Shown here one piece after another: positions 8,556-16,798 of a DNA stretch of 64,000 bases. The DNA is from Micromonospora solifontis (GTDB lineage: Bacteria > Actinomycetota > Actinomycetes > Mycobacteriales > Micromonosporaceae). The notes beneath the pieces were generated by a model, which did not search any database, had not been told where the DNA came from, and saw only the letters and a list, made by a program, of their open reading frames with translations. The stretch lies in assembly GCF_003725545.1 (NCBI RefSeq), contig NZ_RJLN01000010.1, positions 1 to 64,000 of the forward strand. Direction: 5' to 3'. Position 1 is the stretch's first letter. Every line of letters begins with the position of its first letter. Made by a program: the position numbers and the translations under genes.

Positions 8556-9791
8556 GTGACGGACGACCCACGGGACCGGCGGGACGGCATCGGCTGGGTG
8601 ACCCGGGCGATCTTCGGCGACGAGCGGCTCCGGCTCGGCGTCGCCGCGAAGGCGGCCGGGCTGCCGCCCGGTCACCGGACCGTCGCCCGGTACGCGGTGG
8701 TGCCCTCGGTGGACCGGGCGAAGTTCCTGCTGCCGCTGGCGTCCCGCCGGGTCGGGGCGGCGTCGACGCTGGCGTACAACGCGCTCCGGCCGCCCCGGGT
8801 GCGGGCCAACCGGCTCGCGGTCGGCGTACTGGCCGGGCTCGGGGTCACCGGGCTGGCCCGGATGCCGGTGCTCACCGTCGCGGCCCCGACCGACGCCGAT
8901 CCCGCCGAGCTGCTGCTCACCGCCCATCTGGCCCGGGTCGAGGGCCGGCCGCTGCACGCCGCGATCGGCATCCGGCCGCCCGACCCGCACCACAAGCCGA
9001 CCCTGCAGCTCTTCGACGGTCGGGGCGCCGCATGGGCGTACGCGAAGGTCGGCTGGAACGACGCGACCCGGGCGATGGTCCGCGCGGAGGCGGACGCGCT
9101 GCGCGCGGCGCCCCGCGCCGGGGGTGACCTGCCCGCGGTGCCCCGCCTGCTGCGCGAGCTGGCCTGGGGCAACCTGGCGGTGACCCTGGTCGAGCCGATG
9201 CCGGCCGGGGTGCGCCGGCTGCCCCGGCCGGACCGCCCGGAGCTGGCGGCGATGCTCGCCGTCGCCCGGCGGGGCGGCCCGCCGGCCGCGCCCCGCCCGC
9301 TCGCCGGCTCCCCGTTCCTGGCCGACCTCACCGCCCGCGCCCGGCGGGCCGGCGGCCCGGTCGGGGCCGCGCTGGCCGCCCTCGTCGAGCGGGACGGCGC
9401 GACCACCCTGGAGTTCGGCCACTGGCACGGCGACTGGGTGCCGTGGAACCTCGGCACCCACCGGGGGCGGTTGGTCGCCTGGGACTGGGAGAACAGCGGC
9501 CCCGGCCGGCCGGTCGGCTTCGACCTCGCCCACCAGGCGTTCCAGAGTGCCCTGTCGCTGCGCGGGCGGCCGGTGCCGGAGGCGACCGCGGACCTGGTCG
9601 CCGTGCTGGACCGGTACGGCGACAGGCTCGGCCTCGACCCGACCCGCCGGCGCCTCGTCGCCGACGCCTACCTGGTCGAGCTGTGGCTGCGGACCGCCGA
9701 ACTCGCCGCCGGCGGGGGTGGCTGGAGCGACCGGCTGCACCCCGCGCTGCTGCACGTGCTCGCCGACCGCCTGGGGTCGCCCCGGGAGTGA
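8556..9791 (+). CDS. Aminoglycoside-phosphotransferase-fold kinase of unknown substrate
   Basis: A 411-residue cytoplasmic protein. GTG 8556 is preceded by GGGGAGGG. The C-terminal half has the Brenner motif of APH/choline-kinase-like enzymes, HWHGDWVPWNLG (about residues 289-300), where Asp is the expected catalytic base, followed by VAWDWENSGPGRPVGFDLAH with the metal-binding Asp. The N-terminal half is weakly conserved and has no obvious nucleotide loop of the usual type. Substrate unknown: at the edge of a polysaccharide cluster, phosphorylation of a sugar or polyol is possible, as are antibiotic modification or an unrelated role. Confidence 0.7.
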   Translation: MTDDPRDRRDGIGWVTRAIFGDERLRLGVAAKAAGLPPGHRTVARYAVVPSVDRAKFLLPLASRRVGAASTLAYNALRPPRVRANRLAVGVLAGLGVTGLARMPVLTVAAPTDADPAELLLTAHLARVEGRPLHAAIGIRPPDPHHKPTLQLFDGRGAAWAYAKVGWNDATRAMVRAEADALRAAPRAGGDLPAVPRLLRELAWGNLAVTLVEPMPAGVRRLPRPDRPELAAMLAVARRGGPPAAPRPLAGSPFLADLTARARRAGGPVGAALAALVERDGATTLEFGHWHGDWVPWNLGTHRGRLVAWDWENSGPGRPVGFDLAHQAFQSALSLRGRPVPEATADLVAVLDRYGDRLGLDPTRRRLVADAYLVELWLRTAELAAGGGGWSDRLHPALLHVLADRLGSPRE

Positions 9792-9826
9792 CCCGGTCGG
9801 CCGGTCGGGGGAGGTGGCCGGCAAAT

Positions 9827-9843
9827 CCGGGGAAATGCCCCGG
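9827..9843 (+). terminator. Short hairpin after the kinase gene
   Basis: CCGGGG, AAATG, CCCCGG: a 6-bp G/C stem 36 bases past the stop, with more G/C complementarity around it. No U-tract; a weak terminator candidate. Confidence 0.35.
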
Positions 9844-9892
9844 CCGTCCGGCCCCTGCTACCGAACATGAGCCGGCCTCCACTAAGGTGTCA

Positions 9893-9898
9893 CCACTC
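9893..9898 (+). promoter_or_regulatory. Possible -10 box for the PAP2-glycosyltransferase genes
   Basis: TAAGGT in a locally less G/C-rich stretch, about 95 bases before the small upstream frame at 9990. It is followed by a hairpin (CCCGTC, GGCGGT, GACGGG at 9907-9924) that would lie near the 5' end of the transcript. Confidence 0.3.
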
Positions 9899-9989
9899 GA
9901 TCACCACCCGTCGGCGGTGACGGGTTCGATCCGGTCGGCGTGGGCGTGGGGGACCGCCCGCGGACCGTGCGGCGTGGGGAGGTCGGCCG

Positions 9990-10064
9990 ATGGCTGACGG
10001 GGCAGAGGACCGGGTGCGGTCGACGCGCGGCACCCGGCCGGGCACGGACGGTGGACGGCGATGA
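9990..10064 (+). CDS. Possible 24-residue upstream ORF coupled to the PAP2 gene
   Basis: ATG 9990 is preceded by GGGGAGG with 6-base spacing, the best RBS in this stretch. The frame encodes 24 mostly charged residues (begins MADGAEDRVRS) and ends in a TGA that overlaps the PAP2 start codon (ATGA). The PAP2 gene itself has only a weak RBS, so translation of the small frame may drive it by coupling. There is no homology to judge; this is a positional inference. Confidence 0.4.
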   Translation: MADGAEDRVRSTRGTRPGTDGGRR

Positions 10065-10894
10065 CCCTCATCTACGCCTGCGCCGTGCTCGTCGTGCTCG
10101 TGCCGGCGCTGTTAGTGCCCTGGCTGGCCGCCCGCTGGGCGCCGGCCGTCGTGGCGGGCCGGGCGGCCGACCGGCTGCGGGTCGCCGTCGCCGGGCTGAC
10201 CGCCGCGTTCGGCCGGGTCGGGGCCGCCGGCGTGGTGCTGCTCGCCGGCAGCGCCGCCGTGGTCGCCGTCTGCTGGCCCCTCGGCGAGGCCCTGTCCCGG
10301 CTCGAACCCCAGGTGGACCACCCGGTCTTCGACTACGTGCACGCCCGGCGGGCCGAGCCGTGGGCCGGAATCAACTCGTTCGTCACCGCGCTCGGTGACC
10401 GGTACCCGCTCAAGTGGGTGACCGTGGTCGCCGCCCTCGCGCTCGCCGTGGCCTGGCGCCGGCGCCGCTGGTGGCTGCCGCTGGTCGCGCTGCCGCTGCA
10501 GTTCGTCGTCGAGCGGTACGTCCAGGAGATCCTCGCCCGGGTGGTCGACCGCGGCCACCCGCCGACGGACCTGGGCACCTACCCGTCCGGCGGCTGCGCC
10601 CGGGTGGCGATGACCTTCGGCACCATCCTGGTGTTCGTCGCCCTCACCTGGCGGATTCCGCGCCGGGTCCGGATCGGGCTGGTCGCCGCGCTGGCCGTGC
10701 TGGTCGCCGTCGAGGGCTACACCCGCGTCTACGCGGAGAAGCACTGGTTCACCGACGTGCTCGGCGGGTGGGTCTTCGCCACCCTGCTCACCGGCGTCAT
10801 GACGCTCACCGTCCTGGTCGCCGCCGGCCGGGTCCGGCCCCCGGAGAGCGAGCCCACCCGCGCCGCACGGGACCGGGTGACCGCCGGCACCTGA
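10061..10894 (+). CDS. PAP2-superfamily integral membrane protein, C2 motif altered
   Basis: A 277-residue protein with about six membrane helices. The best PAP2 signature is the C3 block TRVYAEKHWFTDVLGG (Arg, His and Asp in place). The C2 motif, normally PSGH, reads YPSGGCAR with Gly178 where the catalytic proton-donor His is expected; C1 is only weakly present (DRGHPP). PAP2 proteins dephosphorylate lipid phosphates such as undecaprenyl pyrophosphate, which would suit lipid-carrier recycling in a polysaccharide locus. The changed C2 leaves activity uncertain. It starts inside the stop of the small upstream frame. Confidence 0.72.
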   Translation: MTLIYACAVLVVLVPALLVPWLAARWAPAVVAGRAADRLRVAVAGLTAAFGRVGAAGVVLLAGSAAVVAVCWPLGEALSRLEPQVDHPVFDYVHARRAEPWAGINSFVTALGDRYPLKWVTVVAALALAVAWRRRRWWLPLVALPLQFVVERYVQEILARVVDRGHPPTDLGTYPSGGCARVAMTFGTILVFVALTWRIPRRVRIGLVAALAVLVAVEGYTRVYAEKHWFTDVLGGWVFATLLTGVMTLTVLVAAGRVRPPESEPTRAARDRVTAGT

Positions 10895-10954
10895 CCCCCG
10901 CGCCACCCCGGAAGACCGTCCCCTGCCACCCCTCGAAGGAAGTCGGGCAACGAC

Positions 10955-11902
10955 GTGACGACCCTTCTCGTCGCCTCCACCGGTGGACACCTCGCCGAGC
11001 TGTACGACCTGCACCCGCGGCTGGGCCTGCCCGGCGACTGCGTCTGGGCGACCTTCGACTCACCGCAGAGCCGGTCCCTGCTGGACGGTCAGGAGGTCAT
11101 CCACGTGCCGCCGGCGACCACCCGGGACGCCGTCGGCGCGCTCCGCGACCTGCTCGCCGCGCGCCGGGTGCTGCGTGGGGGACGGTTCAGCCGGGTGGTC
11201 AGCACCGGTGCCAGCGTGGCCATGTCGTTCTTCGTCCCGGCCGCCCGCCGGGGCCTGGACTGCCACTACATCGAGAGCGCCACCCGCACCGAGGGCCCGT
11301 CGCTCACCGGCCGGCTGGTCGCCCGGGTGCCCCGGACCCGGCTCTACACCCAGTACCCGGGCTGGGCCGACGCGCGTTGGCGCTACGGCGGCACGGTCTT
11401 CGACGGCTACCAGGCCGTCCGGCTGGCCCGCCCGCGACCGGTGTCCCGGGTCGTCGTCGCCCTCGGCACCCACGGACGGTTCAGCTTCCCCCGGCTGCTG
11501 GCCCGACTGGTCGAGGTGCTGCCGCCGGAGGCGGAGGTGCTCTGGCAGGTCGGGTCGACCCGGATCCCCCGGATGCCGGCCGGCGCCCGCGCTCAGGTTC
11601 CGTACGCCGAGATGCAGCAGGCGATGCGGGAGGCGGACGTGGTGGTGACCCACGCCGGGGTGGGCTCGGCGTTGGGCGCCCTGCGGGCCGGTCACCGGGC
11701 CGTCTACGTGCCGCGCCGCCGCCGGCACGCCGAGCACGTCGACGATCACCAGGTCGAACTGGCCCGGCAGCTGGACCGCCGCGGCCTGGTCCTGGCCCGG
11801 GAGGCGGACGCCGTGACGGCGGAAGACCTGGCGGAGGCGGCCGCCTGGACGGTCGCCGCGACCGGATCGGTGGCGCCGTTCCAGTGGGCGGCGGCCGCGT
11901 GA
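10955..11902 (+). CDS. Alg14/Alg13-like (GT28-fold) glycosyltransferase in one chain
   Basis: A 315-residue cytoplasmic or peripheral membrane enzyme. The N-terminal half has the Alg14/EpsE-type opening TLLVASTGGHLAELYDL. The C-terminal half (about residues 155-305) is the nucleotide-sugar-binding GT28/Alg13 fold: VALGTHGRFSFPRLLARLVE, HAGVGSALGALRAG and VPRRRRHAEHVDDHQVELAR. In many bacteria these are two proteins; here they are one. It probably adds a sugar to a lipid-linked intermediate of the exopolysaccharide. GTG 10955 lies 60 bases after the PAP2 stop. Confidence 0.85.
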   Translation: MTTLLVASTGGHLAELYDLHPRLGLPGDCVWATFDSPQSRSLLDGQEVIHVPPATTRDAVGALRDLLAARRVLRGGRFSRVVSTGASVAMSFFVPAARRGLDCHYIESATRTEGPSLTGRLVARVPRTRLYTQYPGWADARWRYGGTVFDGYQAVRLARPRPVSRVVVALGTHGRFSFPRLLARLVEVLPPEAEVLWQVGSTRIPRMPAGARAQVPYAEMQQAMREADVVVTHAGVGSALGALRAGHRAVYVPRRRRHAEHVDDHQVELARQLDRRGLVLAREADAVTAEDLAEAAAWTVAATGSVAPFQWAAAA

Positions 11903-12078
11903 GGGCCGACCGGAGCGGACGGTCCGGCAGCCGGCTCCGCCGGTCGACACCGGACGCCCGCCCGCACCGGGACCCGGGGACGCGACCCGGACGACCAGAC
12001 CGGACCGGTCGGTTGATGGTGCCTAATGTCCGTTCCGAGCAAGCTACCCGTGATCTCATCATCTCTTTGGGGGCACCC

Positions 12079-14022
12079 GTGCTTCACAGAACGTCTCGAC
12101 CGGGGTGGCGGCGGTGGTGCGCCGTACTCGCCGCTCCGGTGCTCGCCGTCGGGCTGCTCGCCGCGCCGGCCCGCGCGGCGGACCTCACGCCGGTCACCAG
12201 CACGCTCACCTCGGCGAACCCGGCGGACAACACCCCGCACGCGCAGAACGGCGACACCAAGGCGTTCGCCGAGATCGGTGGCACCGTCTACGTCGGTGGG
12301 TCGTTCACCGCGGTGAAGGCGGCGGGCGACGCGGGCTGGACGGCCCGCAACTACCTGTTCGCGTACGACCGGTCGACCGGGGCGCTGAAGGCGGACTTCA
12401 CCCCGGTGCTCGACGGCGCGGTGCACGCCCTCGCGGTCAGCCCCGACGGCAAGCTCATCGTCGGCGGCGCTTTCAAGACCGTGAACGGGGACAGCCGCAA
12501 GAACCTGGTCGAGCTGGACCCGACCACCGGCGCCACCGTGACCAGCTGGGCCGGGCGCAGCGACGGCGGCCTGGTCCGGCGCACCATCGTGGTCGGCAAC
12601 CAGCTCTACATCGCCGGGGCCTTCCACTGGGTCAACGGCACCCAGCACTCCCTGCTCGCCCGGCTGAACGCGAGCACCGGCGCGATCGACCCGACCTTCC
12701 AGATCGACGCCAGCGTCCCCCGGGCCAGCAGCGAGCTGGTGTGGGGCCTCGCGGTGTCGCCGGACAACAAGACCCTGGTCGCGGTCGGCAACTTCACCCA
12801 GGTCAACGGTCAGGCCCGCAACCAGGTGGTGGTGGTCGACCTGGCCGGCACCCCGGCGGTGGCCGACTGGAGCACCCAGCGCTACGTGGCGCCCTGCTAC
12901 GACTGGGCGTTCCCGTTCTACGCCCGCGACGTGGACTTCTCCGACGACGGCACGTACTTCATCATCATCGCCGACGGCGGCCGGGGCGCCGGGGCGTACT
13001 GCGACGCGGTCGCCCGGTTCGAGACCGCCGACCGGGGCGCCGGCATCGACGCCACCTGGGTCAACTACACCGGCACCGACTCGGTGACCTCGGTCGAGGC
13101 CGCCGACAACGTGGTCTACGTCGGCGGGCACTTCCGCTGGCTCAACAACGCCAACGGCAACGACTCGGCCGGCGCCGGCGCGATCAACCGGTTCGGCCTG
13201 GGCGCCCTCGACCCGATCAACGGCCTGCCGCTGGTCTGGAACCCGGGTCGCACCGGCGCACCGGCGGGCACCACCACCTGGGGCCCGATCATGTGGGAGC
13301 TGTGGCGGGGCAGCACCGGCCTGTACGCCGGCTTCGACTCCGACGGCGTGGGCAACGAGTACCACGGCCGGATGGGCCTGTTCCCGCTCGCCGGCGGGCG
13401 TACGGTCGCGGCGACCAACGCGCCGTCCGCCGCCTCCGGCTACCTCTACGTCTCCTCGGCCAACGGGCAGGCGACCAAGGTGCCGTTCGACGGCACCACC
13501 CTCGGCACCCCGGTCAGCACCAGCCAGCCGAACCTCACCGCGGCCGGGGCGTCGTTCTCGGTCGGCAACAAGCTCTACTGGTCGAAGACCGACGCGGGCG
13601 CGCCGAACGGCAGCTACCTCGACGTGTCGATCTTCTCCGGCGGCTCGGTGGGCGTGCCGTGGGTCAGCAGCGGCTACAACGACTGGTTCAAGCCGGCGAC
13701 CATGACCGGCGCCTTCTACCTCGGCGGCAAGATGTACTACACGAAGTCCGGCACGAACAGCCTGTTCTTCCGGTACCTGGAGCCGGACGGCTACATCGTC
13801 GGCTGCACCGAGTTCACCCTGCCCAGCGTCGGCCTGGCCTGGGGCAGCGTGCGGGGCCTGGCCTGGGTCAACGGCAAGATCGTGTACGGCTGGACGGACG
13901 GCTCGCTGCGTACCGTGCCGTTCGACGGGGCGGCCGTCGACGGGGCCGCCGCGGTCCAGGTCGCGCCGGCCGGCGGCGCGGTGGACTGGTCGAGCCGGAC
14001 GCTCTGGTTCGCCACCTCCTGA
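12079..14022 (+). CDS. Secreted delta-60-type beta-propeller protein
   Basis: A 647-residue exported protein. GTG 12079 is preceded by TTGGGGGC; ATG 12016 is in frame but would put 21 extra residues before the signal peptide. Residues 1-34 form a Sec signal with a likely cut after PARA. The mature part has repeated motifs such as VYVGGSFTAV, IVGGAFKTVNG, YIAGAFHWVNG, VAVGNFTQVNG and VYVGGHFRWLNN, the mark of DUF5122/delta-60 propeller blades. No catalytic motif was seen. It may bind polysaccharide or cell wall. A strong hairpin follows the gene. Confidence 0.82.
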   Translation: MLHRTSRPGWRRWCAVLAAPVLAVGLLAAPARAADLTPVTSTLTSANPADNTPHAQNGDTKAFAEIGGTVYVGGSFTAVKAAGDAGWTARNYLFAYDRSTGALKADFTPVLDGAVHALAVSPDGKLIVGGAFKTVNGDSRKNLVELDPTTGATVTSWAGRSDGGLVRRTIVVGNQLYIAGAFHWVNGTQHSLLARLNASTGAIDPTFQIDASVPRASSELVWGLAVSPDNKTLVAVGNFTQVNGQARNQVVVVDLAGTPAVADWSTQRYVAPCYDWAFPFYARDVDFSDDGTYFIIIADGGRGAGAYCDAVARFETADRGAGIDATWVNYTGTDSVTSVEAADNVVYVGGHFRWLNNANGNDSAGAGAINRFGLGALDPINGLPLVWNPGRTGAPAGTTTWGPIMWELWRGSTGLYAGFDSDGVGNEYHGRMGLFPLAGGRTVAATNAPSAASGYLYVSSANGQATKVPFDGTTLGTPVSTSQPNLTAAGASFSVGNKLYWSKTDAGAPNGSYLDVSIFSGGSVGVPWVSSGYNDWFKPATMTGAFYLGGKMYYTKSGTNSLFFRYLEPDGYIVGCTEFTLPSVGLAWGSVRGLAWVNGKIVYGWTDGSLRTVPFDGAAVDGAAAVQVAPAGGAVDWSSRTLWFATS

Positions 14023-14040
14023 CGATCCACCCCCACCGGC

Positions 14041-14074
14041 GGTCCGCCGGCGTCCCCCGGGACGCCGGCGGACC
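14041..14074 (+). terminator. Strong hairpin after the propeller gene
   Basis: GGTCCGCCGGCGTCCC and GGGACGCCGGCGGACC form a 16-bp perfect stem with almost no loop, 18 bases after the stop. It separates the propeller gene from the copolymerase-to-methyltransferase run. Confidence 0.7.
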
Positions 14075-14211
14075 GTCGGGGTAACCGGCCCCGGGACGGA
14101 CTCCCGATCCGGGGGCCCGGTCGGCGACAATGAGACCTCGCCGCCCCGACACGGTCCCCTCTCCGGCCCGGGCCGGATACCCACCCCTCACGCCCCGCAA
14201 GGACCTGACAC

Positions 14212-15867
14212 ATGGACGTGACCGACGTCGCCACCGCCCGGCAACACCCGGTCGGCCTCGCCGAACTGGCGCGCATCCCGCTACGCCGGTGGCGGACCGT
14301 GCTCGTCGCGGCGGCGTCGGTGCTGGTGGCGGTGCTGGTCTACCTGTTCGTGCTGCCGGCCAGCTACACCGCGACCACCGCCGTGGTGGTTCGTCCGGTG
14401 GTCACCGACCCGTTCTCGGTGCCCTCCGGGGGCGCCGACCGGGCGGTGAACATGACGGCCGAGAGCGGCATCGCCACCAGCAACGAGGTCATCGACAAGG
14501 TCGCCGCCATCACCGGGCGCGACACCGAGGAGGTGGCCGACGCGCTCAAGGTGGAGACCCCGGTCGGCGGCCAGGTGATGCGCTTCGAGTACGCGGCGCA
14601 CAGCGAGCGGGAGGCCGTCGACGGGGCGAACGGGGCGGCCCAGGGCTACCTGGACCTGCGGCGGGGCATCTACGAGAAGCAGCGCGCGGAGGTGTTGAAG
14701 TCGTACGACGACACCATCGCGGTGGTCACCGCCCAGCGCACCACCACCCAGAAGTCGCTGCCCGAGAAGCAGTCGACGGACAGCCCGTCGCCGCGCACCA
14801 GCGCCCTGCTGGACCAGTTGCGGGCCCTCAACGACCAGCTCGCCACGCTGGCCGAGCAACGCTCCAAGATCGCTTCCGCGGACCTCAGCCCCGGCTCGAT
14901 CACCAGCGCGGCCCGGACGCCGGTGCCGTCCAGCCGGGACAGCGCCCCGCTGCTCCTCGTCGGCGGCGTCCTCGGCGGCCTGCTGCTCGGTGGGCTGGTG
15001 GCCTTCGTCCGGGAGTCGCTGGACCGGCGGCTGCGCAGCACCGCCGAGGCGGTGTCGGCGATCGGCGCGCCGCTGCTCGGCACCGTCCGCCGCACCCGGG
15101 GCGGCGAGCCCGACGAGGCCGACCTGCGCTACCTGGCGCTGGCCCTGGCCCGCTGGGTGGACGGCCCGGAGCGCGGCCCGCTCGTGTTGCTCTCCTCCGC
15201 CACCGACGAGGGGCGCGAGCAGGTGACCGCGGGGCTCGCCGCGGTGCTGGCCGGCGGCGGGCACGCGGTGCGGCTCGGGGTCACCCCGGAGAGCCTGGAC
15301 CGGATCCGCCCGCTGATGCTCGACGCCCAGCGTCGCAACCCGCCGGTGGAGCCGGCCCCCGCCAAGCTGCCCCGGCAGCGGCCCGCCCCGGCGACCACCC
15401 CGGCCAGCGTCGGGGTCGCCGCCCCAGCCGGCGGCGGCGACCCGGAGGAGACCGCGGTGATCCCGGCCGTGCGCAAGCCGCGCCCGTTCCCCACCGCCGA
15501 CGCGAAGAACGGCGCGGTCTACCGGTCCACCACCACCGACGACAAGACCCAGGTCATCCCGACCGCCCGGTCCGCCACGGCCGGCGCCACCACCCGGACC
15601 GACGGCCAGGAGCTGCGGATCGGCTCGGGCACGGTCCGGCTCGTCCCGCTCGACGCCCCACCGGCGGCGGACGGCCTCACCCTGCTCGACGCGCCGCCCG
15701 CGCTGCACGACGAGCGGGGCGTACGCGCCGCCCGGGATGGCCGGGCGGTGCTGGTGGCCGCCCGCGACCGGACCCGGCTGCCCCAGTTGACCCGCCTGGT
15801 GGAGCGGCTGCGCTCGGTCGGCGTGGAACCGTTCGGATTCGTGCTCACCGGAGGCCACCGTGACTGA
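14212..15867 (+). CDS. Wzz-like polysaccharide copolymerase with degenerate tyrosine-kinase-like tail
   Basis: A 551-residue protein. The Wzz-type region has two membrane helices (about residues 27-48 and 244-264) flanking an exported helical domain (50-240). The cytoplasmic tail resembles a bacterial tyrosine kinase: TLLDAPPALHDERGVRAARD and GVEPFGFVLTG match the P-loop fold, but the Walker A site is degenerate (SSATDEGREQ, no GKT) and a Pro/Thr-rich insert splits the fold. The insert has two similar motifs, TAVIP (Thr414) and TQVIP (Thr446). It likely controls chain length with Wzy. The next gene overlaps it by 8 bases. Confidence 0.82.
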   Translation: MDVTDVATARQHPVGLAELARIPLRRWRTVLVAAASVLVAVLVYLFVLPASYTATTAVVVRPVVTDPFSVPSGGADRAVNMTAESGIATSNEVIDKVAAITGRDTEEVADALKVETPVGGQVMRFEYAAHSEREAVDGANGAAQGYLDLRRGIYEKQRAEVLKSYDDTIAVVTAQRTTTQKSLPEKQSTDSPSPRTSALLDQLRALNDQLATLAEQRSKIASADLSPGSITSAARTPVPSSRDSAPLLLVGGVLGGLLLGGLVAFVRESLDRRLRSTAEAVSAIGAPLLGTVRRTRGGEPDEADLRYLALALARWVDGPERGPLVLLSSATDEGREQVTAGLAAVLAGGGHAVRLGVTPESLDRIRPLMLDAQRRNPPVEPAPAKLPRQRPAPATTPASVGVAAPAGGGDPEETAVIPAVRKPRPFPTADAKNGAVYRSTTTDDKTQVIPTARSATAGATTRTDGQELRIGSGTVRLVPLDAPPAADGLTLLDAPPALHDERGVRAARDGRAVLVAARDRTRLPQLTRLVERLRSVGVEPFGFVLTGGHRD

Positions 15868-16798
15868 CCACGACCGGCCCGCCGCCGCGGCGTACCCGCC
15901 GGTGACCGTGGTGGTGGCCACCCGGGACCGCCCGCGGCTGCTGGAGCGGGCCGTCGGCGCGGTGCTCGACCAGGACTACCCCGGCCCGGTGGAGTGCCTG
16001 GTCGTCTACGACCACACCGACATCCGGCCGCTGGACCTGCCGGTGCCGGCCGGGCGGACGCTGCGCTACGTCAACAACAGCCACTCCCGGGGCCTGCCGG
16101 GCGGCCGCAACACCGGGGCCGCCGAGGCGTCCCACGATCTGCTGGCCTTCTGCGACGACGACGACCACTGGCTGCCGGGCAAGCTGCGCCGCCAGGTGGA
16201 GCTGCTGGTCGCCCGCCCCGACGCCGCCGCGGTCAGCTGCGGCATCCGGCTGCAGGGGCCGGGCATCGCCAAGGACCGGCAGCTCGACAGCGTCGAGGTG
16301 ACCCTCGCCGACTTCGTCGAGGACCGGATCATGGAGGTGCACTCCAGCACGATCCTGCTGCCCCGGTCCACCTGGGACGCGGTCGGCCCGGTCGACGAGG
16401 AGCTGCCCGGCGGCTACGGCGAGGACTACGAGTGGCTGCTGCGGATCGCCGGGCACGGACCGGTGGTGATCGTGCCCGAGGTGCTGGTGGTGGTGGACTG
16501 GCACGGCGGCTCGTTCTTCTTCGGCCGCTGGGCGATGATCGTCGAGGCCACCCGCTACCTCATCGACAAGCACCCGGAGTTGGCCCGCAGCCGGACCGGG
16601 CTGGCCCGGCTGCACGGGCAGATCGCCTTCGCCCTCGCCTCCGGGCGGCGGCGCCGCGAGGCGGTGCGGGAGCTGGGCCGGGTGCTCCGGCTCAACCCGC
16701 GCGAGAAGCGCGTCCTGGTGACCGTGCCGGTGGTGCTCGGGCTGCTCTCCGGGGAGCGGGTGCTCCGGCTGGCCCAGCGGACGGGGCGGGGTGTCTGA
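15860..16798 (+). CDS. Glycosyltransferase family 2
   Basis: A 312-residue cytoplasmic GT-A enzyme. It opens with VTVVVATRDRPRLLERAVGA, and the metal- and sugar-nucleotide-binding aspartates lie in LLAFCDDDDHWLPGKL. It should add one sugar from a nucleotide donor to the growing repeat unit; donor and acceptor cannot be read. GTG 15860 has GGAGG 5 bases upstream and overlaps the copolymerase gene by 8 bases; the stop overlaps the next gene by 8, so the three are coupled. Confidence 0.88.
   Translation: MTDHDRPAAAAYPPVTVVVATRDRPRLLERAVGAVLDQDYPGPVECLVVYDHTDIRPLDLPVPAGRTLRYVNNSHSRGLPGGRNTGAAEASHDLLAFCDDDDHWLPGKLRRQVELLVARPDAAAVSCGIRLQGPGIAKDRQLDSVEVTLADFVEDRIMEVHSSTILLPRSTWDAVGPVDEELPGGYGEDYEWLLRIAGHGPVVIVPEVLVVVDWHGGSFFFGRWAMIVEATRYLIDKHPELARSRTGLARLHGQIAFALASGRRRREAVRELGRVLRLNPREKRVLVTVPVVLGLLSGERVLRLAQRTGRGV

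Noticed and set aside
10414..12078. Plus-strand frame joining the PAP2/glycosyltransferase region to the propeller gene
   Set aside because: The upstream part is out of frame with two well-supported genes; the real propeller gene begins with a signal peptide at 12079.
14212..15867. Active bacterial tyrosine kinase
   Set aside because: The tail resembles the fold, but the Walker A site lacks GKT and the terminal tyrosine cluster is absent, so I call it a pseudokinase.
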